Shown: piece after piece, positions 10,356-25,300 of the stretch
How positions within the stretch are numbered: position 1 is the stretch's first letter
How the letters are laid out: each line of letters begins with the position of its first letter
Assembly (NCBI GenBank): GCA_963971575.1
Contig: OZ020611.1
Location: forward strand, 244,800,654 to 244,864,653
Length of the DNA: 64,000 nucleotides
Source: Liopterus haemorrhoidalis
Lineage: Eukaryota > Arthropoda > Insecta > Coleoptera > Dytiscidae
Direction of reading: 5' to 3'
The notes under the pieces: generated by a model
The model's database searches: none
Seen by the model: only the letters and a program-made list of their open reading frames with translations
What the model was told of the DNA's origin: nothing
Translations under genes and position numbers: made by a program

Positions 10356-13300
10356 CTGCAACCAACAACACACTGTCACCACCACTGCCCGGACATCCGG
10401 CACTGCCCACTGCACTGTCTGTCTGTCTGTCTGTCTACCATCATATGTCAGCTATATGATGTTCGTGAGGTGGGGGGGGGGGGGGGAGCGTGCGCTCGAT
10501 ATACACTGCATGGGGCGCCTCATCCGATGGGGCGCTCCATGTGGTGATTCCAATTACTGTGGGCTTTTTAAACTCGAGGTTGATTTATGACTGAAATGCC
10601 AACACAGTATATTTTTTGTTGTAATTATAATTGAAAGGATGGCTGCCTGCATGACGATCTGTGCGCATCATCAGCAGAAACTAATTTTCAATATATTTGC
10701 ACTGTTGCAACGAGTCATTTTCTTTACATTTTTATTGTAATACTAACTTTAAACGTCATTTAAAAAATCCGTTACACTGTAAAAAGCGCTTCAGTTATTA
10801 TTTTATTTTTGTTATATTTATAAGTTGTCTAAGGTTATCAACAAATATTTTATAAATAATTAAGATGTCACTTTGTCATGTTTTGAATGTTTTTCGTCAT
10901 GTTAATAATATGACATTTTTAATTATTTTTGTTATATAAACATGACATACAGTTTCAATGGTGCAATCTATTGAAATGAAAATTTTTAGTGACTTGATTA
11001 AAAGATTGAGTGGGACTTTGAGATCAATTGTTTTTAGCACAGTAAAGCGGACTTATATAAGATATTAATGGCCGGTTGCTGAAGTAAGAATTATCGCTAA
11101 CTCAAGTTAAAATCATTTGTTTTCGTATGTTGTAGCATAGAAAAACAAATGATTTTAACTTGAGTTAGAGAAAACTCTTACGTTAGCAACCCGACATAAA
11201 TGATATATTATCTCGGCAACTGCGTAAACAAAAGAAAATATGTTTCATAATTATTATTACAATACAAATTTGGCTTTTGATATTTATACTATCATATTTT
11301 GGACAGATGAGCCAACATTAAAAGCCATCACTTAATATGCGAGATGCAGACAGGTATTATCTGTCTCATTTTGTAATACGTAACTAACAGGGAAAGTTCA
11401 TTTTTTATGTTGTATATTGACAATACATTTATAATATTATCATAATATTGGTTCACACGGATACGCCAAAGTCTGTTTACACCACAACAGTCACCAGAGT
11501 AACCAGATCTAGTTTCGTATTACAAATTGAGACGGATTATAACATTAAAAAGGAATAAGTATCTAGTTCCGCATGATCATGGGAAATAAACTTTAGGTTA
11601 TATTTGTAATAGTAAAAATACTCTACATAATTAACACCAAAATAAATGTGTGTAATAAAAAATAAAGCGTTCAATTTGGTTGAAAATAAAATTGTTCAGA
11701 ACGATTTAATATATTTAAAAAAGACTAATTTTTTTGGTTTTGTATTGTACATGTATCAGGCATTTGTAATAAAAGATAATTTCTTGTTACGTTCTATAAT
11801 ATATTGCCTTTTAGAGTGAAGTGTGAGAGGGGGGGGGGGGATGAATGGGGGGGGGGCACTACATCTACTAGGGCCGCCCCTGAATGTCTGTCAGCTGTAA
11901 CTTGCAGCCTGCTCTGTGGTGTCTGTTCACCGGTCAGCATTTATAGTCCTATAATTAACATTGCCCAGTAACATATTGAACTGTCGACACTTTAACTCTG
12001 TGAATCTCTCTCATGGACAGAAGGTTGTTAAGTGACACAGGGCTGTTGTGTCTCTTCTTATTTCTTGCAGCGCTGCTTCAGCCACAAATCAACACTCGCG
12101 ATCTTCAGTTTTACCAGTGACAGGTAATAGGCGGAGGTCGACACGAACTGAGCCACTTGCTTCTTTAATAATCTGGACTATCGACAATTTAACTATTTTT
12201 ATGGACAGAAAGTTATGCACTCTCTTCTTCTTCTTTGGGCACTGTCAAACGGGCTGACTTTTGGCCTCACTCACATAAGTTCTCAATCTTGTTTTATTAA
12301 GTATCAAATTTTTCCATGTATCTCATATACCAATACTGGTTAGATCATCGGTTAGTTGATCTCTCTCTGTCTTGCGAGGTCTTCCCACTGGTCGACAGGT
12401 GTTCAATTTTCTTTCCTATATCTTTTTTACCATTCTATTCTTCTTCATCCTCATCACATAACGTATCCACTTCGTTCTTCTACCTCTCAGTTCTTGTGTG
12501 ATACACGGCCTCGAGTACAGTTCTCGAACATCTTTGTTCTTGCGGATTCTCCATTCATAGACTGTAACTCTGAGCATGTCGAGAGCCGAAACTGCAGTCA
12601 GTGAAATATATAAATCTGTGAAAGTCAACAGAATGGTGTTATTTAACAACCTCCTGTCCAACACTGGTCACCTTCACATATTAATCTAAACAAGTCGTCT
12701 CTTGTATCCGCTCACTTCAGAATTATTTAAGATCAACACTAGTATGTTATTGGCTCTAATTATTAAGACACTGTTAATTCAGTCTATTCTAGAACCGAGA
12801 TTCGAACCCGGCCCTTGTAAGGAAAATCATGCGACACCTCTATGGTAAGCCAGTGGACATGAGCTTTTCTTCAAATGACAAATAAAATAATAACAATACA
12901 ATTTGTAGCAATAATCACCCGCTCGTGAGTTCAGCCAGTTTGTCTCAGTCTTAGTCAGTCCGTCCTCATTTTACATTCGTCCACCACCAAGAAAGTCCTT
13001 GAGATGGGAAATATATAATAACCCCTTGGTGCAATGCCGGGTCTGTCTGCTGGATGCGGAAATACTTCCCAGGGAAATTCGTCAAGCAGAGCTTGAGCCA
13101 AGGGAACAACACGCGGCCGAGCGTTGTCGCGCAGCAAAACCACTTAGCTGTACGGTAATCCTCGATGCCGCTCTTTTAGTCTGAATTTTAATTGGCCGAA
13201 CATTTCGTGCGTTTAAAAAACGAATTACTCCACTGCGCATTCAGCGGGATTTTCAATTAGACTGTCCATGATAAATATCAATGAATATGTACTAGAAGTA

Positions 13301-16300
13301 CCAAGCGCCCTGTGAAACTCAGTCAGCGCCAGCCAAGGCCACACTGAAGCCGACTAGACACGATATGTTTCAAATGTTGTTTACTTTGTGCACGACTCTC
13401 CTAGTAATTGTTAATGTTAGTTTCATATTAAATATTCTGTTTATTTTAACAGAATGACTAACAATAATTTTACTTTATATGGTTTTTTATTCCTAGGAAT
13501 TGGGCACAGTTATTATTTTGAAGAAATATGCTAAACACTTTCATTTCAAGCGGCAAATACATTCTAATGTGTTTAATTGAAGTATTTTGTGTGATTCGCT
13601 TCCTTAACATTGTGAGGCATATTGTGGTGCAATCGTCCAAACAAATACTTTGTATACATATCGAAGTCGAAAGCTTCACTAATTGGGTGGACCTATGTAA
13701 AAGTTAAAATTTTACTGAGATGGATTGTTTTTATTAATGCAATTATTTTTAGTCATTACCGGTGATGTTAATTTTTATTTAGGTTTATTTTAAATTTTGA
13801 AGAATGTGAAACAGGCGTGCACTCAGTAAGTGTTCACGGGCGTGAGCCCCCCCCCCCATTCTAAAAAAAAAAAACGTTTTTCAGGGACAAATTTTTCTTA
13901 AAACTGCATGTAAGTCTACTAAGAAAATGAAATAATTTCTGAGCCCGCTCCCAAGAAAATACGTGTGCGTGCCTGGTGTCAAAGATGCCAAAATTATATT
14001 TTTAAAAAGTAGGCCTATGAAACCATATTAACCCAATTAGAGCGTAAGTACGTCCGAACTGTAGTTTTTATATAAATATATTTTTATCGCATAATCGTAC
14101 ATTATTTTATGATACAATTCAGCAGTGCAACACACGTTTTTGTTAATGCGATTTATAGTTTAAAACAATTAAATATTTAGTGTTTGTTACTTACTCGCTC
14201 CTTGTTCTTCTGCAATAATGTAGATCTGGAGGGCGAGCTGCGGCAAGGCCTCCAGCAGGGCTTCCCAATATCTTGTATACGCTATCAGCACATACCTATC
14301 TTGGAATGTCTCCAGATGGTGTACCTTGTCCTGTGGGGGCGGGGTGTCCGGGGCAGGAGTCCTGCAGGGCGGCCACACACATCCGCCCAGGTAGGCGCGC
14401 GCAACCCTCCAGTTCTGCCAATACATGACTGGTACCTCCAGGCTCAGCGCCAGGTAGACCGGCAGCCAGAGCCAGTGGTACCACCTGCCTGTGTACCGTC
14501 TCCTGCAAATATAACATGCTGCTCATTCGACTGTCGGCGGTTTGGCATACACATTCAGTGCTGGACTGGCCCGCAGGGATACCGGGAATCTCCCGGAGGC
14601 CCCTCACCTCAAATTAGAATATCAATGTTGGCTTGGCCCTATTAAGCAGTAGCCCGGCCCGATTAACCACTGGCCTGGCTTGATTCCACCAGGATTCCCC
14701 GCACTAAATAAGTTCCCGGTCCAGCCCTGGCCGTATCCATAATACACCTTATAATTATATCACTTTTTTAATTTAATTTTATATTGTTTTTTATTTTACT
14801 AGCACTATACTTTTACAGGATACTTAAAAAATAGCTAACAATCAAAGGAGCAGGCTGAGAAAAAAAAAATGTTGATTAGTTATTTTTTAATTTCCTACGC
14901 GTCCTGTAATTTTACAGGTCCTTAAGAAATGTATAACACGCCAGGGGCGGCAGAGAAAATTTAGTTTTTGTTTTGAATTTAAATAGATTCATCAAAATGG
15001 TTCAATAATATTCAGTGAAAACAAGACAAGAATTTGTTTCTCCATAAGAACCCCATTAATAGCATGTAAACAGGGAGGCCACGCCTGTGTAATCCGCCGT
15101 AATCTGTGTAATGTGCAAACATTCACAAAGCCCCCCCCCCCATTACAATCCAAACCAAATTGTGCACGTGTGCAAACATCCATGAATAATTGCGTTATTT
15201 AGGCTCGACCCTAGCAAAGGGCGGTTCCATGATTGCCCGCACACGGGCGGCTGACACACACGCATGGCCCTGCCTACATACCATTCACAAATTTTTTATA
15301 AAATAACAATCAAACACCTCATATCCAGGCGCATCGAGTGCCCCCCCCCGGACCATCAGGGCGAGCGCGTCAGTGGGCGGAGAGGAAGTGTCTCCCTCGC
15401 GACAGCTGCTAGAGCTGCCCGCTGCCCGGCAAGTGTTTAAATGTTGAACAGCACTGATTTAAAGGGGTGTTAAGAAGAATTGTTTAGGTTGTTGTCAATA
15501 TGCCTGTACTGGCGGTAATGGGTGCGGGCAATTGGACACTTTTTTATGAAGGGGGGGGGGGGGGATTTTTTCCAACCACAATAAAATAAAAAAACTCTTA
15601 TTAATAATATAACATAAAACAATATAATCAAAAATTCCTTTTGAATTATTTCAGATTACATCAGTGAGCATTAATGACAATATTCTCAGATTTTTATGCC
15701 AACCCCTCTGGGAAATAGAAGGACGGACAAAAGCTTACAGGCAGATTCTTGGTGAGAAACAGATGAATTAATATGTTTTTTCAAAAACAAAATTTGGTTC
15801 GTATATCACGCATTAAGAGCTTTCATTTCATATCGCACTCTAAATAAAAAAAAAATATATTTTTTTATTTGTTTATTTGTTTAGTTATATTATTATTATT
15901 TTTTTTTTTTAAGTAAAGTTTATTAAAAAGTATGTTCATATTTTTCACGCGATGTGACGTTTTAAAGCCTCTTTATGCTCTCTATCTCTTTTTCCATAGG
16001 TATGCGTGTAAAAGAACTATGCATGTCAAATCAACTGTTTAGAACCAGCTGTTTGGCCACAAATTGGACACGCAGATACATGAACTGAAAAAACAAATAT
16101 TTATAATTAAATATTTCTTTAATTTTATTTTCTCAAATATTTTAGATACCTTAAATTTTTTTATATTTTCGCGCTTGTGATTTTGTTTTGTCAGTATTTT
16201 TTCTATATGCGGGTCAAGGAACTGTATATGCATACCAAATCTGCTCTCTAGATCCAGCTGTTGGCCACAATTTCTACCGAACAGACAGACAGACAAACAT

Positions 16301-19300
16301 ATTCATGAACTAAATAACTAAATATTTATAATTTCTTTATTTTTATTTTATAAAATATTTTAGATAACATTATATATCTTATATTATTTAAATAATTAAT
16401 AACAAAATACTACCTCACCGGGAATGGAATCCGCATCCTAAAGATATCGTGTCTTAGTCCCAAACCGTTGGGCTTTGGAGGCGTGAAAATTGCGTATGAT
16501 ATCGCTGGACGTGTCGTGGCTCCCCTGTCGCCTATAGATAATGCATTTGTACGGAGCTCAATGGTCTGGGACTAAGATGCGATATCTCAAGGACGCGGGT
16601 TCGATTCCCGGTGAAGCTGTACTTTGCTTTCAACTTACACTTATAGCATTTAACTCATGTGAACTTATATGGCATCTGCAATTTAATCCAAGCGATCACA
16701 GCCTCAAATATACCTACTACTATTTTACCAAAGTAATTTTTATTTTGCAAAATGAAATATGAACGGTGGAAGAAATAATGTGATCCGCTCAATATGAGCG
16801 AGTCGATATTTTTGCTGATCAAAAAATAATTAAAAACTCACCAGATGGATACTTTACTTTAGATTATTTACCGATTAAACAAAAAACCGGAAAAAATCTG
16901 ACTTTTTCCGGAACGCTAAACCGAACCCGTATTTTACTGTTGTATAGTAACCGGAACTCAGACCAAATATTTGAACTGGTAATTAACCGTCTAACATAAT
17001 TGCCTTCGATCTGCCCCATACATTATTTAAACTAAAATTGCAAATGTTCCTTCTGTTACCGTTCAGTCAGTGACAGTGTCCTTCATACCCTTTTCACACT
17101 AGATCTTTAAGACGAGTGAACTTAAAGTTTCCCGATGTTTAAGATCGGTATGCTTTCACACTTGATGTTTAAATCTCTGGTGCTGTCATCAGCTACAGTA
17201 ATTTTGTCCTTAAGTTACCGTCATGAAATTACCAGTTTTGAACTGTCTGCGCAGACGCACATTTTGAATTATTATAAACAATTAAGGATATTTCATTTCA
17301 TTCTCCAATAAAGGCACTACAATAATAGTATATTATTAGATGAGCGATTATGACAGCCATTATTCACGAAGATGTGTTTGAGCCCACGAGCCGAAGGCGA
17401 GTGGCGTAAATCATCTGAGTGAATAATGGCCATAATCGCGAATGTAATACTATGCTTTTTCCACACCTATTAAACAAATAAATTAGACTCAAATTTGATT
17501 ATTTTAAAGAAAGTGACAGCGTCATCCATAACCAAAGTGAAAAACAAAACTGCCATGGCCTACTACCACTGCATTGTCAAATATGATTGGATCAACGAGA
17601 GTGATTTATGGAAATGTAGGTTTGTGATTGGCCGTAAGCAGTTAATTATGAAATGATAATTCACTGTAGTTATTTATGGGTACTATTTTTCACGAAAAAA
17701 GTGCAAATAATTGCAATATAATTAAATAGGGGTGGAAAAAGAATATATTACACCTGTATTAACATGTAAGTCGATACATTTTATCTCAATTATTGTAGCT
17801 CTGTATTTTATTAAACACATTATTAAAATAAATAATTTTATTATAACAATAAGTATAAACTTCTTATAACGTCGATATAATACAGTATTCTTGTTTATGA
17901 TAATATAAAATGTTGACAGCACAAATTCAAGGAGTATTTTTTTATAATAGAAATTAAGTTGGCAATGCGGACGAAGTTTAAGACGCAGGTCTCTGTCTTA
18001 AACATCGCTTGTGTTTAGACGAGGCCGTACGGTTTCACATTAGCGTTTAAAGATACATTCACTTTAACATCCGATCTTAAAGATCTAGTGTGAAAAGGGT
18101 ATCAGTCGCGTACCTACAGCCGCCCACTGCATTCACTGACTTGCTCTCCTCTCCTCTCCTCTCCTCTCCCCTCCACTCCTGTGGCTGCTGAGCTGACATT
18201 TTCTTTCAGATACACATAATGGAGCCAATACTTAGGTTTGAATCATCAGTTTTGGTAACTAATATATTTTATGATCATTTCCAAAAAAATTATATTTTAT
18301 TCTGTTGTCTCTAATTTATTAACTTTTTTTTTTTGAATAATATATCTGGTACGATTCAGATGACGAACAGAACCGTATTTTATACTGGTTCGGACCCTTG
18401 GTATATTATTATTATTGTAACAGTTGCACCACTAGATTTATTTTGATAATAAAGATATTATTCATAACAATTGGTAGTGTTTATGCAAGACATAATTTTG
18501 CTATGTTAACAGTTTTATCAGGACGGTTAGACAGAGTATAAATAATAACATTAGCAAATTATGTGTTGTATAAATATGAATCAAAATGTATTGTAATTGA
18601 CTCGGCTCCTGGCTGAGGTCTGGTGTATATGTAATGCATCCGATCCAGTCAAGAGCTGAGTCGTAAGTTTTATTTTTATCTTATATTTTACTGTTTGAAT
18701 AGTTGCTGACTCGGTTCCTGGCTAAGGTCTGGTGTATATGTAATGCATCAGATCCAGTTAAGAGCTGAGTCCGGTCGACCAAGTAAGTTTATTTTTGTAA
18801 CTTTTATATTTTAATTTTTTTAATATCATTCTATTTTAAAATGTTTTGTTTTTCATTTATTTAATTTTTTTTTTTTTTTTTGTAACTTTAAATTTTGTTT
18901 TTCACTTATTGATTTTTTTTCTTTTTACATAATTAATTTACCATTATAAATTTTCCCACTTGTTTGACTTAAAAATTCCCATCAACAGAGAAAACAGGTA
19001 TATTCAGTCCTTTTTGGTGGTGGCAGCCTTCCCCCCTGTTTTTACATTTTGGTAAATTTATTTTTATGAACACTGCCCCCCCCCCCCCACCCCTTCTGCC
19101 TGTTACATTATTATTATGATTCTTTGGTTATTTGTTAGCTAATATAGATGTGTACTTACCATGGTTTTTCCTTTTCAAACATAATATCATCCCATAAGTT
19201 GCCAATGGTTGCTGCGAACACCACACCGAGCGTGAGTGCTCCATACCACCACTGGTGACTCAGGAGGAACTGCACCCCAATAGCCAGGTCTGACCCGACA

Positions 19301-22300
19301 TCGGCCAGGAACAGCAGCAGTGACACTGGGATGAAATACAGGTCCCACCCTGTTATTTCATACAACTGCTGCATGTCGCTCAGTGTCCTCCTCGCCCCTG
19401 AAACACCCCGGGCTGTCAGACAACCACCGAGAGATATTTCACTGACGGTGATTTTTTCACCGTGATTTATAAATCACTGTTTGTAACAGTGACAGAAAAC
19501 ATAAAATCACGCTGACAGTGATTTTACAGATGCCAATCTTTATACAAATTTTATAATATTGTAATTATCGTAATATTTGATATGTCTAAAACATATTGAT
19601 ACAATTATTAATTTATTAATTATGTATTTTAAAACTTTTGTGACATAGATACAAATATATCAGTACATCAGAGGTAAAATGTATTAAGCCGCAAATGATA
19701 AATAGCTCAGAAAAGATGATTTAAGATTGTTTATCGTCATACATTCATCGACGTAATACAGTTTTAAAACAACGAATATCAAAACTAGCTGGAGCTTCAG
19801 CTCCAAATTATATTCCACTCGACAGACCATAAACAGACCAATTCTGTAACTCAGTTACTATGATCATAGTAACTAAATATGTCACTATGAGCAAGGTCAG
19901 TATCATGAATGAAAGTCATTATACTTTTTATAATATTTTATCTTGTAGTAACGTTACTACACAGTAATTTTTTACAGAATTGATCTGAATGTATTAAGTC
20001 ACCTGGCACTAAAATGTCATTTCTGATAAAAATGTGACTTGATACAGTTTAGAGTTGATTCAAATAGAGAAGGATATACGACCGTTACAAAATTGCGCAA
20101 ACAAGATAACGCCAGTGGCGGAGACAAATAAAATATTTTCAAAACAAATGGGACAATTAAATAATATTTTTTATTGAATTAGTTAAGGAACGATTTAAAA
20201 GCTAAGTATATATTAAAATATAAATGAAAAAATACAGAAGGCAAATTAATTATGAATAAAAAAATAAATATGCCGACCAGACGGGGAAAAATATATATTG
20301 CAGTAAAATTAATTTTATTATTAAATTTATATCGGTCATATGTACTCTTAGAGATGCCAGTTGCAGCAATCACTCGTTCCCAGAAATTTGTTACAGGAAT
20401 TTTGAAGTTTTTCACATTAACTTCCTCCTTCATGAACTGCATAACATTATTAATAATTTCGCGGCTCTGGATATGAAGCACTTGTCCTTTATGTCGTACT
20501 AATTGCATCTGCATTTTGTAAAACACTGTTTTTAAAATCAAAACATAAATTATTTTCATAACCTCAACTTATCCTAGTGTTCTATTACCAAATATGATTT
20601 TAGATTGTAGATGTATTCTAATAATTTTAGATATTTTATATAAGTTCCTAACTCATATAAGCCTTCTACGGCTATGAGTAACAAACCTAACACCCCTATT
20701 ATAAGTAAATTAGACCCGTCCAGACGAAGAATGGTTTCTACACACTTATATTGATATACTCAACTATATTTGAATCGACTCTACCTCTAAAGTGCTGATA
20801 TTTGTTAAGTATATGAAAAATAACGAAAGATCATATATAAAACTATTTTTGACACAATTTTGAATAAATATTTATTTTTCAAATTATATGTAAATTTTTG
20901 TTTTGTTTTGTTTTTGTAATTGGTATTATTTGTAACTGTTATTATTAATCTTGAAAATAAATATTATTATTATTATTATTATTAATATTATATAAATAGG
21001 TATTAGGTATGTACTTTTTAAACCAGTAAATATGGTAAATATTTATTGACTTAATTCCTTAATAATAAAATAACTTGGAAGAATTACAGTGGATTAGATT
21101 TGGATTGGCACAGGAGAATTTGACAGGTTAAAAATCAACCAGAGTGAATCAAGGACGTTCACCGCAGTAAGTTTGTATAGATTCAGTTCTGAAGTCTGGA
21201 CAGTGATATCGGTCACCGTCTAAAATCACTGTGATTGGAAAAGAACGGTCACTGATGAGGGCGTTCCTTAAAAATCAGTGTTGCCCTCATCTCTGGTAAC
21301 CGGCACCGTAACTACCGGGCCGCACTGCAGACCGCTAGCTGCGCTGCGAGGGCTCATACAATGTACTTGTGTTACATTGCTTCCAGAAACTCCCTGTACC
21401 AATATTGCGGGATGCAAGTGGGCCAAAGGGCCACCGGCGGCCCTCCCCCATCCCATTCAATTCATTACTGCTGGGCTGGTTTACTCAATAATATGCCCTA
21501 TAACCCTCTAGCAAAAATGTAGCTTCTAATCAGTGCCTCATTGTGAAGTATCAGTTTTCGGCTGGGTGGGGGGGGGGGGAGAATAATTTGAAACTACGCC
21601 ATGTAATGTAATATAACAAACACCGTAAAGAATGATTCACTAAATATAGTTGTATTTTTAAAAGTTTTCTGTTCAACAGAAATAAAAAAAACGTACAAGG
21701 TGCGGGCACGCCAGCTAGTCTGAAATAAAATTACTAACAAACTATTCATCAAAACTTGCTGTGAATTTTTATTTATCTAATAGGTAGGGCGTCTTAAGAT
21801 ATTCGGCGCCCGTAGGCTACTAAAAATAATGCGCCCCTCTTCATAAGAAAATACATAACCAGAACCGTAGCAATGTTTTTGGCGCCCTTGGCAAATAAAG
21901 TAAATTGATTAAACAAAAAACAAAGGTCATGACTTTCCCAAATTTAAGTGAAGTGCAAAAAAAGGTCCTCGCCTCTGCAATGGCGCCCCTGGCAAGTGCC
22001 CCGTTCTGTTTATAGCACCAATAAAAATGCCAAAATGCCGCCCCCAAAAGGCTTACGCCCCGGGGCTGTAGCCCATTTAGCCCTCTGGTTAGGGTTGCCC
22101 TGCTAATAGGATATTTTTAATTGTAAAAACTATTTACCGCCAATAACTTTGTAGGTATCAGATAACAATTTTCTATATTTTAAAAAATTAGTTGCGTGTT
22201 TCAAATAACTTTTATATTTAGATCGTTTTGCGTAGAAAGGTTCAAATAATACGTCAACATTTTTTACGATATGATTGTTTATTATAGGGACATAAATTAG

Positions 22301-25300
22301 AGATCGCAGCGCCACGGCGGTCAATTTGGAAACTTCGATAGAGTACACTGCTTGTTTTTGTGACGCAGCTGTGAAATTAAAATTAAACGAATAAATATAA
22401 TGTAGAATATTTTATGAACCTGTTTTACCATTTTATCAGCAGGCAAGTGAGTGCGAGGTGCACTGGTGTTCAGACTGTCCCAAAAAGGCAGAGACTAATA
22501 ACACAAGCCTGATTTACACTGCTCAACAAAAAACACTAGGGTTGGGAGAGAGACACGAGAGATGAGGTGTAAACCAGAGACGGCATTACCTCTTGGCCAG
22601 TGTACAACTGACTTGGGGCTGACCAATCATATGCCTGCCTTTTTGCATTCGTTGTTCTAAATTTACTCTCTGCTTTTTTGGGATAAACTACATAGAGTAT
22701 AGAGAAAAGCAGAAAATTATGCTGTATTGAAGTTTCAAAACTGATCATCGTGGCGCTGGCATCGGACATTTCTTTCCCTATAATTTAGAATGCCACTTTG
22801 TTTACGTGTTTCTACGAAAATTAAATAATTTTTTAGACAATACCTAGAAACACATTTAAATATGAATTGTTGAGTATAGTTTAGGATGAGGCAAAATTAA
22901 AAAGATTCTTTACTTCACAAATTATTTTATGGTTACTAGACATACATTTCGGGTACACGGTAGTCATTCTTAGTAGTTGAATACAACTTTGCAGCCAAAT
23001 GTACGTTTAGTGACAGTAAAATAATTTGTGAAGTAAACAATCTTTTTAATTTTACATCAGAAATATGTTTGTAGAATGAAGTTTTAACTACAATTTTCCT
23101 TAAAAACAAAATTCTATTTTCGATTCCGTTCTTTCGAATAATATCGTAATTTCGTTTTCGTTCCGTTCTAGCGATAATGGCGCGGTTACATGACTCAGAT
23201 AGTCACTGTCCTAATGTCAACTCTTGAGACTGTACTGGTGCTAGTGCTCGCGCTAGTAGTTGCAATAGGACAGGGGTTTTGTAGACAAGATATTCAGTAG
23301 CTCACTATCTTACCCACACTAATAAATGTGACAATTACCTTGACAATTACGGGCCCAAGACAAATGTCTTTTTAGGGTTTTGTAGGTATGACCAAAAAAC
23401 CCTTATACCGTCATTTTGTCGTCTGTCTGTCTGTCTGTCTGTCTGTTCGGTAAAAATTGTAGACAAACGGCTAAACCTAGAGAGTTGAAATTTGGCACGC
23501 TTATAAAACTCTTTGACCCGCACATAGAAAAAATACTAGAACATCTAAAAAACATACCCCCCTAAAAATATAAACAAATATGTGCTCATCGAAAACAAAA
23601 ATTTTTTTTTTTTAATTCTGAGTAGGGTATCAAATGAAAGCGCTTAGTACGTGGTTACGCTTAGTTAACGATCAAATTTTTATTTTTGCAAAATAAATTA
23701 TTTTGATGCGATTTTTGCCAAAATTGTGCAAAGAAAATTTTGTCCCACACCCTGTAGCCCAGATGGTTTAAACTAAAAATCTAAAAAAATTCTAAGTAAT
23801 GTATATTGGTGTGAACCGAAATAGTACAACAGGATTTTTTGATCAGATTATGTTTTCGGAAAATAACGCATTTTTTGTGGTTTTTGGTTCACAAAGTACA
23901 AAAATTATACCAATGTAAGACACTCACATGCAAGGCGTGCGATAGCTTAATGGGTTAGAGCGCTGGTGTGAAACGAAGGGTTTCGAGTTCGAGTACGGAG
24001 TGAATTTTATTTTTTATGTTTTTTTTTGCTTTTTTATTATGTTGAAATTATTTTGTCAAAATTCTAGTTATATTTTGACAAATGTTGCATTTAATTTTTA
24101 AGAGCGTAAATTTAATAACCAGTCTTATTATATGATTAACAGACGATAAATTATTTTAAAAATATCGTTCATTTGGCCGTGATTACTACAAAGTAAAATT
24201 TGTCCTAGAAACTCAGCATACCGCCTTCACTTATTATATACCTGCGAAACCCTGAAATGTGTGAATATTCACACTTCACATCAATTTTTTGTCTAAGGCG
24301 AAAGTCCGTCACTGTGTAAACAATAGCTGCAGAGTTTTTTGTAGTTATGTATATTAAAAAAACGCAAAAAGGGCCTCTTTTCTCTTTGCAAAATTCAGTC
24401 TTATGTGTATCGATAGTTTTTATTACTTTTATACATAAATACAACTATTATTATGAGACATTTTTTAAATCGTGAGAAAATAGTAACTGCAAAATAGAAA
24501 AATGAAACTATCCTACTAGATACGGAAAATCAAGTCAAAAAGGGCTCGTCTACATTCGGTGGTCTCGACCCTAACGCTGACGGTACATTTTGTTCGTTTC
24601 AACCCCTCAAAATATTGCAAAATATCTAAAATTGTGATTTCTCAGAAAATTAAAAACTACCCTTATACGGTCGGGAATATTAAGGAAAAAAGATGATGAG
24701 GAAGTGTGAATTTTCACACATTTCAGGGTTTCGCAGGTATTTAGTAACTGAATGATGATTATTTGGGATGCCAAAACAAATTTTATGTCAAAATATTTTT
24801 TTAGGAATTTTAATTTGAATGCCTAATGCCATTATTTAAGTTTCTAAATATGTGCAGTATTTTTTTATATAGCAAGGTTCATTAAGATTTTGAAAATTGC
24901 GTCTATATCTTCCATTGGTTGCTTAAATCATAAGCCCCGCCCTCTGATTTCGTATACATTCAAACATAGAATTAAATTATAATTTCAACACTTCCCACTG
25001 GTTATTAAATTTACGCTTTTAAAAATTAAATGCAAAATTTACCAAAATATAACTAGTATTTTGACAAAATAAATTAAACAAACTAAAAATCCAAAAAAAA
25101 AAAAACAGAAATATTAAAATTGACGGGAATCGAACTCTTGTTTTTGCGTCTTTACGCTACGAGGGCTTACTTATCTACTGTGTTACATAGCGAATTAAAT
25201 ATTTAACATATTTTAGTTAAAAACACAAAAAATGCGTTCTGAAAACATAATCTGATCAAAAATTCCTGTTGTACTATTCCGGTTCACACCAATGTATATT

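Larger units (their letters stand above)
19398..21289. other. XKR-like intron 5, left part: probable decayed DNA transposon
   Basis: Both ends carry CACTG-rich sequence (CACTGACGGTGA near 19440; CAGTGAT and TCACTGTGA near 21205-21260), suggesting degraded termini. Inside are a transposase N-terminal relic (20179-20559) and a small MITE (19834-19987). The boundaries are not firm. Confidence 0.4.

Noticed and set aside
10125..10547. 140-codon plus frame
   Set aside because: It is antisense to XKR-like exon 8 and has no recognised domain.
14184..14645. 153-codon plus frame and 103-codon minus frame
   Set aside because: They are shadows of XKR-like exon 7 and the adjacent GC-rich MITE in other frames.
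18599..18771. Hammerhead ribozyme in the 64-base repeats
   Set aside because: No CTGATGA and GAAA core arrangement is present; only the stems are visible.
18998..19030. TTTTTGGTGGTGGCAGCC as an LTR-retrotransposon primer-binding site
   Set aside because: It lies inside the candidate LTR borders, and no retroelement coding sequence follows it.
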